Source of the DNA: Candidatus Poseidoniales archaeon
GTDB taxonomy: Archaea > Thermoplasmatota > Poseidoniia > Poseidoniales > Poseidoniaceae
DNA length: 41,352 nucleotides
Assembly (NCBI GenBank): GCA_009887095.1
Contig: QXYC01000002.1
Location: forward strand, 1-41,352
Reading direction: 5' to 3'
Made by a program: the position numbers and the translations under genes. This document shows, piece by piece, positions 8,502-16,268 of the stretch (within the stretch, counting starts at the first letter, position 1; each line of letters begins with the position of its first letter). Under the pieces are notes generated by a model, which had not been told where the DNA came from, ran no database searches, and saw nothing but the letters and a program-made list of their open reading frames with translations.

Positions 8502-8691
8502 AGTTTCATCCATTGCAAGTGTTCTCTCGTGCGCTTCGTGGCTCAAAAAACCATTGCACTCCTATAGGGAGCGTTGGCAAAGGCCATCACAAGTATGAGC
8601 GCTATGCGCTCACCCGTCGACAATGCACCCTCTTCATAGGAAGGTTGGCGTAGCTTACGCTCATCCTATTGCCATTGAGGCATGCTCAGCA
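8502..8691. repeat. Structured intergenic spacer with two related hairpin units
   Basis: A 190-bp gap between convergent genes. Two imperfect copies of a unit are visible: TGCAC...TATAGG...AG...GTTGGC (about 8556-8579) and TGCACCC...CATAGG...AG...GTTGGC (about 8623-8649). Each is followed by a palindrome: TGAGCGC-TAT-GCGCTCA (8596-8612, 7-bp stem) and GCGTA-GCT-TACGC (8648-8660), the latter enclosed by ATAGGA/TCCTAT arms (8636-8641, 8664-8669). A T6 run on the minus strand (8545-8550) could end the giant surface-protein transcript. I see no open reading frame of note. It may be a dispersed palindromic repeat, a bidirectional terminator or a small RNA. Confidence 0.5.
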
Positions 8692-11600
8692 TCATTGCTG
8701 TGACTGAGCGTATTGGGCTGCGTATTGTTGCGCATACTGTGCCGCTGTCGCTTCATCATAGCCTTGCGCAACGAACTGCTGGTAGTACTGTTGGTACACC
8801 GCATTATCGGCCGCAGGGGCTGCTGCCGCTGCCGGTGCTGCTGCACCCGCTGCTTGAGCTGCATATTGTTGAGCGTAGGTCCGAGCTGTCTCCTCAGGGT
8901 ATCCCTGAGCAATGAGTTGCTGAACGTATTGTTCTGTGGCATCAAGTTGAGCAGATCCATAGCCGGCAGAACTTGCTGCGAAGTCCTTGATGGTGTCATC
9001 GCCGCCAGCGCCGCCTTTTCTAAGGAACACCAAACTGAGGATGACAATCAACAGAAGTCCTGCTGCTGCAAGACCAATGGTGGTCATGTCGAGGCCAGAA
9101 CTTGCTCCGTCTGAATCACCGGTTTGAGCAGGTGCAACCCATTCTCCATCCACAAGAGTCCATGCTCCGCTCCATTCACATTCACCGTCAGCGTTGAGAA
9201 TAAACTCGCCACCGGCTGCAATTGCTTCTGCACTTGCTTCGGTTCCCTGACATGCTGGAAGTTGGATTTCGATCCACTTGATGGTGACCCAACGTTCATC
9301 ATCGCCTTCGTAAATCTTGATGAAGATTCGCTGGCTTTGAGATTTGTTGGTGTACTTTCCATCGAGCGAGAGAGTAAGGTCGAAGGTTTCGGTGTCGCCC
9401 GTCTTGTCAGATCGGTCCCATGCGCCTGCAAGGCCAAGGTTGTACTTGTCCACTGCACTGGCTTCGAAATCAGATTCCACGAACGCTGCTTCAATGTAGA
9501 CATCGCCGTTTTCAGCTCCTGAAAGAACAGTACCTGTGATGGTCACACTGTCGGTATCAACACGGGAAGCGTTGAGTGATGCATCGAGTTGAACCACTGG
9601 TTCTTCATCCCCGAAGCCGTCTGGAACAACAACGAAGTACATTCGGTACTTCTCTGAGAACTTACCTGCCTTGTCGTAAACAATCAATTCAATTCTGATT
9701 TGGTTTTCTGTCGTACCGCTTGGGTCGACCGTGACGTTTCGGAAGGTGTAAGCCCATGCACCATCGCTTGCTGCATTTTGCTCAAAGGTGTGACCGTCAA
9801 GGCTGAATGAGTCGTCGCCGTATGGAGCGTCGAAGAGGACCTTCCATTCGTAGGTCTCGATGCCGCTGCCTTCAAGCGCATCCAAGTCAGAGGAATTGCT
9901 TGCATCAAAGTGGATGGTGACTTCACCGTCTTCATCAAGGATGATTCGGTTCACGGCCCATTCTGTGTTGGACACTGTCTTTGTACCAACATACTCAACG
10001 AGGTCAGAGTATTCATCTCGCATGTCAATCATGGCTTCAGCGGTTGGTCGGTATTCATCAGCGTAGACATCGTTGGTCTCAACGGTGACTTCGATGACAC
10101 GGGAGTGGCCTGCATCGTCGTGAAGCATGAGCGTGATGGTCCATTGCTCGCCTTGAGCGCAACCTGTGGCCGAAGAAAGGTCGACCTTACAGAAGTTCAT
10201 GACTGGCATGGCTTCTGTGGTGTGACCGCTCATTCCAGTCGCCATGGTTGATCCGTCCCAAGAGGTTGGTCCAGAAACAATCCAATCGGTGTGGAGGGTC
10301 TCGGTTGTGGTTGTGCTGTAAGAGAAGGTCAAATCTGCATCACTCTTCATGTAACGCAGTTCGTATCCACCTGTGCTCGGGTTAATGCCTGGCACTTGGT
10401 CGTTAATCTTCAAATCCAATCCGTTGCCGAGCGTTCCAAACCCTTCAGGGTAAGGTGTAACTTGGTAGGAGAGCATGTTTCCAAGCAGAGGCAAGGTTGA
10501 GCTGTCTGCTCGCTCTGAGTGAGTTGAAACGTCCATGGTTGAAACGATCATTCCGCCAGAGTAGTAACTGCACACACCAAGCACAGTGTCTTGGATGTCG
10601 TCAGCGTCTCGAATGAGTCGCTGGAAGTAGCCACCATCTTCCATGTAACCGTTGCAGGTAACGGGAACGTTGTTGGCGCTCACAGACTTGGTGTTCAAGA
10701 CCGCTTGTGCAACGGTGGAATCTGCATCAAATCCTTGGAAGGCGTTGAGGTCGACGTTGTCCATCAATGGGTGGTATGGATCAGCGAAGTCGGTGCTCGA
10801 GAAGTCAATTCGGGATTCCGGAGTGTTTCGGCTTTGGACGTCGAGGCCGAATGGCAAACGACCGTTGAGGCCTTGGTCAACACCGTAAATTTGGCTTCCT
10901 TGAGGTCCAAGGTGAGCTTGAATTGTTCCGCCAGCCGACATGAAGCCCTCGAGTGTGGTTCGGTGAGCAGTGGAACCCAACTTCTGATAGTAGCCACGTC
11001 CACCGTTCTCGATGTCCTTCGCAGCGATATCGTCTTGCCATGGCAACACAATCTTGTCGTAATGGGTGAACCATCCTGCGTCGAGGTAGGTGTCCCAGTC
11101 GTTGATGGTGTATTGCGTGTAAGACATGCCCAGTATGTTCAGGTCTTCCTTGATAGCAGTGGTTCGAACCGAGGTGTCGGAAAGAATGGCGACATCAACG
11201 TTGTCAGCAAAGGTTGCGTGGAAGTAACGGACGTTTCCAGATGGATTGCCGTTAGCCAATTCTGCATCAAAACTGATGTTGTAATCGTGGCCATCCATCC
11301 AACCGTTCCATGGGGTGAAGGTCACTTCGATTCGCTGGTGTGAGTCGAGGGTTTGAGATGGGCCAGCAGTGGTTGTATGAGCCATTGTTTGGGTGGTTTC
11401 GTCGAAGATGTTCATGTTGAAGACATAATCACCAGCAAGCACACCGTTTGTCGCTTGGAGAGCCCAATCGTGGGTGTATGAACTGTCAATTGGCATCACA
11501 CATTCGAGGACTTGATCGCTCAAGCAGCCGAGAACGTTTGGCTTACCCAGTGTAATGTCGACTGATTCAACATTGAAGATGACCCGTTCAATGTTGTTGG

Positions 11601-14600
11601 CTGTTGAAAGCTCTTGCACATTGTACCATGCAACACCTTGTGTCTGGTTGTCATAGATGGTTTCTGCTTCAATCATGTAGACGCCCGCAAAGAACTCGTG
11701 GCTAGCAATCGTGTCAGTGGAAGAATCTTCTGCATCGACATTGGTTCGAGAGATGGTGTATGAGTTATCTTCGATGAAGGTGTATTCTTGTAGAGAGATG
11801 TTGTTGAATGCAACGCCCTTGAAACCATCGTTGACACCATTACGTCCGTCATCATCCGACTGGAATTCAAAGTTGATGTCAACAACCGAGCCGGAGAGTG
11901 ACATGCACTCATAGCCCCAGTTGATGGAACTCGCATCTGAGGTATTGAGAACGTACAGGTGGGTCAAGTCAATCGAGGTTGTTGCAACAAGATCGTTTGT
12001 GTTGAAGAACACGTTGTAGTTTCCACCCGTTCCGTCTGTTGACGAATCATCACCAATGTAGGAGATTTCAGCATTGTCAATTGGTTCCGATGCATTGACG
12101 ATGTTGTCACCGTTCTCATCGATTTGACAAGTGCCGTCTTCGTTGTAATCGTTCCATTGTCCGACAAGAACACCAGAGTAGGTTGCCCCATCGCGAAGAA
12201 TGTCGAGGGTCATTGCAGCGTAGTCATTGACGTCAACGATGGATGTTCCATCTGAGTCAATGCCGTAGAATGTGTCTGCGTAATACTCGAAATTCAAGGA
12301 GACGAAATCGCCGCTCATCGAGGTCAAGTCGATGTCAGGGATGGTGAGGGTTTCGTTTGCCCATGCATCGCCGTAGCCGTTTGCACCTGTGTCACAAGGG
12401 TGGCCGAACCAGTACGCATTGTTGTTGAAGATCGTGTCTTGGCAAGTGGTTTCATCGTAAATGACACCCTTTGGGTTAGCGCTTTCGGTGTATCGGTAAC
12501 CGTTCGCTCCACCTTCAAAGTCTTCTTCACACAGAGCGTTTGGTGTACCACAGTACACATCGGAAGGCGTGGCTGAGAAGACGGTTGCCTTCACATCAAA
12601 GTCCATTTCGGTGTTTCCGAAGTTGTTCGTGGTGACATCGATGTCGAACAGACCTTCTGCATAAAGACCGCCAGGATTGAAGTAATCGATGCCTTCAATT
12701 GTTGGGTCGTAGAGGTTGAACGGCGTGATATAGCCGACGAGTTCATCGTTTTGTGGCTGCTCATCCCAGGAGTTTCCAGAAAGGCTTGCAGAGATTCGGT
12801 ATGTTGTATCGTTGAGCAAATCTGCGCTGATCGAGGTTGTGTATTCTTGCCCTGGCCCAAGGTTGTTGAGATTGATGGTTGATTGCTGAATTTGTGGGTT
12901 CGCAAGGAACGCAGTGTTTTGCTTCCAGATGGTGAGGTTGTCAACAGCGTAACCATCTCGTCCGGACCATCGGCTTTCGTTATCATTGGAGATTGAGCCC
13001 TCGAATCCTGTGCGGAATCGGAATCGAACGTCAACAGTTTCGCCAGCCCATGGGCTGAGGTCGAATGCACCGACGCCTTCTTCGGTGAAGTTGCTCCAAC
13101 CGTAGTTGGTTCCAAAGGAGTAGACGCCGTAGTAGTAGACGCCCTCAGCAACACCGCCGATCGCTTGCTTGTATTGGCGGTCGAGATCGAAACCACCCCA
13201 CATCGAGGTACCTGAGGCACAAGCCCCGTTGATGTAGGCTTCTTGTGGACAGGAGATGACATCCCATCCAGACTCTTCGCTTCCGATTTCAATGAGAGCG
13301 ATATCATCCCAAACATCGCCTGCGATGAAATTCCCCGTTGCGTCAGCGTTGCCGAGCACACCATGTCCGAGGTGCCGGAACAATTCGACGCTCATGAACG
13401 CCCGGTCTGAGCCAGTAAGATCAACATCCTCGAGGACCATTGCATCGTCCCAGTTGCTGTCGTACCCAGACCACAGGTCACCGGACGAATTTGTCTTGTA
13501 ATGTCCAGCCCACATGAAGTCAGTTGGGTTGAGATAGTTAGCAGAGACGTTTGGATCGTTGTTTCCATCAGAAGCGCCTTGGGAATGGTTGGTTTCTTCG
13601 TGCCACTTGGTTGCTTGATCGATGTACTCTTCGTACGCCCATGCGCAACCTGAACCACATCCGGTTTTGTCTTCAGGACTGTCCCAGTCCATTTGATAGA
13701 CAGTGCTGTTGGTTGAGGCTGCTTCATCGACAATCTTCAGTTCCAAGTCAAGGGTTGCAGATTGGCCGTTGAGAATGTCCATTCCAGTGTTGGTAACGGT
13801 CACGTTGATGTCACGGGTTCCTTCCCCAACGATGCCGAAGAAGTTGTCAGTAGGGCTGATTTCAAGCGAAGAAACTGAAAGGTCCTTGCTGTCCATTTCT
13901 ACAACTGTCAGTGTATCGTACTGACCATCCCATCCAAAGTTGTCCACCCAACTGCCGAAGCTGTAACTTGTGTGGCCCACAACGATGTCAAGGGCTGAGT
14001 TCGATGCACCTGCGAGTTGACCGACTGAAACCATGCTTGGTCGACGACCTGCCTCGTAGGAGAGCGGGGTCAAGTGGCCGCCGCTTCCGTCAGACAAGGT
14101 CACCTGAACGGTGGTTGGGAAGTTGAGGAAAAAGTTGGAAGTAGTACCACCTGCGGAGTCACTGCTGTTTTGTTGGTAAGCAATCGTAGGATTGACGAAG
14201 TCGGGCTCACCGTCATTGTTGAGATCCGTTATTGTAACGGAGTAGGAGATGTAGGGTCCGAAGTAAGCAAGGGCAGGCGTCGACCATGTGCCGACTGCAG
14301 AGGAGGTGACAAAACTGACGTTTTCCACGTTTCCATCGTTGAGCACCATGGCATCAATTTCCCCGTTGCCATCAACATCACCGATGTCGAAATCGTTTGC
14401 GAAGTCAACGTTCAAGTTGACGATGCTGGTTGCTGTCTGAGGAGAAACGATGTTGAAGTTGTAGGTTGCAGGATAGGTGTTTGTCAAGCAAGAGAATTCA
14501 ACGATCGAAATGTTGTCGCTTTTTCCAGGATTCGTAACTTGATTTGTAGCATAATCGAGGCCTTCTGAACGAAGGAGGTAGATGTCGTCATCCGTGCATG

Positions 14601-15345
14601 TGCCGCTAAGGCCACCGGTTTCAGTTTCTCCATGATCGCCGACTTCAAGGCTCCTGTACGCATTTTGGTTGGAAGGGCCAAGGGTCGTGATTGCGCCTTG
14701 TGTACCGGAGTTGATTGGTCCACGGTAGGTCACGACACGCTGGGAGGAAAGATCGCTGAGCAAGTCAAGAACGTAGACATCGTCGTTTCCGTCTTGGTCT
14801 GCATCGCCAACGGCGAGGTCCCAAGCCCAGAAGTGAGTGAATCGTTCGCCAATGCTCCATGTTTTCTCGCTGCATCCGCCGTTTTCGATGATGGTGATGT
14901 TCCCCGGTTGCCCAGCTGGGTTACCGGCATCATCGGTCCTGAATGGATTGTTGCGCTGGAAGATCACGATGTCGTCGGCTCCGTCTCCAGTGAATTCACC
15001 GACCTCGATGAACTGAACATTTGAGAATTCATCCCAATCTGCGTTTCGGCTTTGGTTCGCAGAAACCCAGATATCTTGTCGTTCGCTGAAATCACCGTTT
15101 CCATCGTTCCACAGAACGGTGATGGTGTGGGTTCCTTCAGTGGCCACTGCCATGTCGTTGAAACCGTCACAGTTGAAGTCGCCAATAGCGACATCCAACG
15201 GGTCACGGTTGGTTGTGTAGGATCGTGCAATCGAAGCACTTGCGGTTGTAGCAAGAGCTGCGGTGGTCGACAAGACCATCAGCATGACGAGGAACATGCT
15301 GAGGGCGCGGCTGTTATTGTGGTTGTTTTTGGAGAACATCAACAT
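8692..15345 (-). CDS. Giant FG-GAP surface protein with C-terminal membrane anchor
   Basis: A 2,217-residue exported protein. It starts with a signal peptide (hydrophobic stretch about 16-38). FG-GAP/VCBS-type calcium-binding repeats follow in the first ~400 residues, such as GDFNCDGFNDMAV, GDADQDGNDDVYV, GDVDGNGEIDAMV and TDLNNDGEPDF. The middle holds CARDB-like beta domains and jelly-roll-like segments. A flavodoxin/amidotransferase-like alpha-beta domain lies in the third quarter (from VDVAILSDTSV), followed by more beta-rich repeats. One membrane helix (TTIGLAAAGLLLIVILSLVF) lies about 110 residues from the end. The cytoplasmic tail carries two copies of a helical motif, AQGY-x-E-x-TA-x-x-YAQQYAAQ. 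A role in adhesion or polymer binding is likely but unproven. ATG 15345 is chosen; an ATG at 15339 and a GTG at 15372 are alternatives. Confidence 0.88.
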   Translation of the reverse strand: MLMFSKNNHNNSRALSMFLVMLMVLSTTAALATTASASIARSYTTNRDPLDVAIGDFNCDGFNDMAVATEGTHTITVLWNDGNGDFSERQDIWVSANQSRNADWDEFSNVQFIEVGEFTGDGADDIVIFQRNNPFRTDDAGNPAGQPGNITIIENGGCSEKTWSIGERFTHFWAWDLAVGDADQDGNDDVYVLDLLSDLSSQRVVTYRGPINSGTQGAITTLGPSNQNAYRSLEVGDHGETETGGLSGTCTDDDIYLLRSEGLDYATNQVTNPGKSDNISIVEFSCLTNTYPATYNFNIVSPQTATSIVNLNVDFANDFDIGDVDGNGEIDAMVLNDGNVENVSFVTSSAVGTWSTPALAYFGPYISYSVTITDLNNDGEPDFVNPTIAYQQNSSDSAGGTTSNFFLNFPTTVQVTLSDGSGGHLTPLSYEAGRRPSMVSVGQLAGASNSALDIVVGHTSYSFGSWVDNFGWDGQYDTLTVVEMDSKDLSVSSLEISPTDNFFGIVGEGTRDINVTVTNTGMDILNGQSATLDLELKIVDEAASTNSTVYQMDWDSPEDKTGCGSGCAWAYEEYIDQATKWHEETNHSQGASDGNNDPNVSANYLNPTDFMWAGHYKTNSSGDLWSGYDSNWDDAMVLEDVDLTGSDRAFMSVELFRHLGHGVLGNADATGNFIAGDVWDDIALIEIGSEESGWDVISCPQEAYINGACASGTSMWGGFDLDRQYKQAIGGVAEGVYYYGVYSFGTNYGWSNFTEEGVGAFDLSPWAGETVDVRFRFRTGFEGSISNDNESRWSGRDGYAVDNLTIWKQNTAFLANPQIQQSTINLNNLGPGQEYTTSISADLLNDTTYRISASLSGNSWDEQPQNDELVGYITPFNLYDPTIEGIDYFNPGGLYAEGLFDIDVTTNNFGNTEMDFDVKATVFSATPSDVYCGTPNALCEEDFEGGANGYRYTESANPKGVIYDETTCQDTIFNNNAYWFGHPCDTGANGYGDAWANETLTIPDIDLTSMSGDFVSLNFEYYADTFYGIDSDGTSIVDVNDYAAMTLDILRDGATYSGVLVGQWNDYNEDGTCQIDENGDNIVNASEPIDNAEISYIGDDSSTDGTGGNYNVFFNTNDLVATTSIDLTHLYVLNTSDASSINWGYECMSLSGSVVDINFEFQSDDDGRNGVNDGFKGVAFNNISLQEYTFIEDNSYTISRTNVDAEDSSTDTIASHEFFAGVYMIEAETIYDNQTQGVAWYNVQELSTANNIERVIFNVESVDITLGKPNVLGCLSDQVLECVMPIDSSYTHDWALQATNGVLAGDYVFNMNIFDETTQTMAHTTTAGPSQTLDSHQRIEVTFTPWNGWMDGHDYNISFDAELANGNPSGNVRYFHATFADNVDVAILSDTSVRTTAIKEDLNILGMSYTQYTINDWDTYLDAGWFTHYDKIVLPWQDDIAAKDIENGGRGYYQKLGSTAHRTTLEGFMSAGGTIQAHLGPQGSQIYGVDQGLNGRLPFGLDVQSRNTPESRIDFSSTDFADPYHPLMDNVDLNAFQGFDADSTVAQAVLNTKSVSANNVPVTCNGYMEDGGYFQRLIRDADDIQDTVLGVCSYYSGGMIVSTMDVSTHSERADSSTLPLLGNMLSYQVTPYPEGFGTLGNGLDLKINDQVPGINPSTGGYELRYMKSDADLTFSYSTTTTETLHTDWIVSGPTSWDGSTMATGMSGHTTEAMPVMNFCKVDLSSATGCAQGEQWTITLMLHDDAGHSRVIEVTVETNDVYADEYRPTAEAMIDMRDEYSDLVEYVGTKTVSNTEWAVNRIILDEDGEVTIHFDASNSSDLDALEGSGIETYEWKVLFDAPYGDDSFSLDGHTFEQNAASDGAWAYTFRNVTVDPSGTTENQIRIELIVYDKAGKFSEKYRMYFVVVPDGFGDEEPVVQLDASLNASRVDTDSVTITGTVLSGAENGDVYIEAAFVESDFEASAVDKYNLGLAGAWDRSDKTGDTETFDLTLSLDGKYTNKSQSQRIFIKIYEGDDERWVTIKWIEIQLPACQGTEASAEAIAAGGEFILNADGECEWSGAWTLVDGEWVAPAQTGDSDGASSGLDMTTIGLAAAGLLLIVILSLVFLRKGGAGGDDTIKDFAASSAGYGSAQLDATEQYVQQLIAQGYPEETARTYAQQYAAQAAGAAAPAAAAAPAADNAVYQQYYQQFVAQGYDEATAAQYAQQYAAQYAQSQQ

Positions 15346-15442
15346 CACTGCTTCGGCCAACGCCCGTTGCACTTTAATTGCTTTGCTCTAAAGTTCATTA
15401 TTGTCTTCCACACCTTCGCCCGCAGTACCCCATTTAGGGCGA

Positions 15443-15450
15443 AAATATAG
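15443..15450 (-). promoter_or_regulatory. TATA box of the giant surface-protein gene
   Basis: CTATATTT on the minus strand, about 100 bp upstream of the start codon. Initiation about 25 bp downstream would give a leader of roughly 75 nt, longer than most in this window. The sequence TTTAGGGCGA (15433-15442, plus strand), identical to ten bases of the palindrome before the PhnD-like gene, abuts it on the downstream side. Confidence 0.5.
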
Positions 15451-15483
15451 ATTTCTTTGGCGAGGTAAATAATCGGCTCAAAT

Positions 15484-15503
15484 TTTGCACTCTTTTGTGC
15501 AAA
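15484..15503. other. Inverted repeat between two minus-strand genes
   Basis: TTTGCAC (15484-15490) and GTGCAAA (15497-15503) form a perfect 7-bp inverted repeat around a 6-base loop. It lies just after the end of the aconitase-linked gene and ~45 bp upstream of the giant-gene TATA box. It could be a terminator hairpin or an activator/repressor site. The rest of 15373-15521 shows only AT-rich sequence. Confidence 0.4.
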
Positions 15504-15521
15504 TTATGGCTGATTAAGGGT

Positions 15522-16268
15522 TCAGAATTTACCCTTCAACCATGCAGGCGAGGGGCCCCATCCGGTTGCATCTCCGCCGTGTACTTTGACAAGTTTTCCA
15601 GCGCCGAAAAGGGATTCTAACCAAACTTCCAAGGCAGTGCCCTCGCGGTTGCCCAATTTCTTGCTGGCCACTTCCTCAATCACCTCTGTTTGCAGTGCAG
15701 TAATGCCATATTCACGCACGACAAGGTGGAGAAGTTCCCGTAACCATGCTTCAGCCATTGGATCAACACTCATGGCGCCTTGAACCGGGCGAGGTTCTTC
15801 CATGTCGTCGAGGGCTTCCATCAATTCGATTGGATCAGGACGTTCTGGGATTTGGAGCCCAATCGCAGCAAGTTCAGCCTCAAGATCAAGTTGTCCGATA
15901 GGCCTACGAACGACCGGAATTCGACTTGGGTCCGGGGTTGGGCCCATATCGAGGGGCTTATCGCCGATTGGAGAATCATCAAGTTCGTCCTTTGGTGTTG
16001 GCTTGGAGGACGGAATGCCAGAAGTGTTGGTGGCTTGGACTTCAGTCCCAATTGGCATCGACCAACCGACGCCTTGGAGGCCAAGTTCTTTCACGCGCTC
16101 TTCAATCCACGACGCATCGCCTTCAAGCAGAACATTGACCTCATGTTCATCTGAACGGAATCGATAGCGAACATTGCCTCGTAGTTTCGCCATCATCCAT
16201 CCCTCGGTTGACGACCTCTTGAATTTGACCCATGAACCGTTGTGAGGGTTTTCATCAGAAATTCTCAC
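15522..16268 (-). CDS. Uncharacterised protein coupled to aconitase
   Basis: A 248-residue soluble protein that I do not recognise. The N-terminal ~65 residues are a compact charged domain (LRGNVRYRFRSDEHEVNVLL, then DASWIEERVKELGL). A Pro/Asp-rich linker spans about 80-125. The C-terminal ~75 residues are helical and end in a strand pair, like a winged-helix fold (MAEAWLRELLHLVVREYGI ... SLFGAGKLVKV). The start is a GTG inside the aconitase stop (GTGA overlap), so its synthesis depends on aconitase translation. An internal ATG pair near 16196 could give a shorter form. The coupling suggests a role tied to aconitase level or to the same transcript; a regulatory or assembly role is only a guess. 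Confidence 0.65.
   Translation of the reverse strand: MRISDENPHNGSWVKFKRSSTEGWMMAKLRGNVRYRFRSDEHEVNVLLEGDASWIEERVKELGLQGVGWSMPIGTEVQATNTSGIPSSKPTPKDELDDSPIGDKPLDMGPTPDPSRIPVVRRPIGQLDLEAELAAIGLQIPERPDPIELMEALDDMEEPRPVQGAMSVDPMAEAWLRELLHLVVREYGITALQTEVIEEVASKKLGNREGTALEVWLESLFGAGKLVKVHGGDATGWGPSPAWLKGKF

Noticed and set aside
8713-15254. Many 60-250 residue frames opposite or within the giant surface-protein gene
   Set aside because: They lack ribosome-binding sites and domains, and overlap a frame with clear FG-GAP repeats and a signal peptide.
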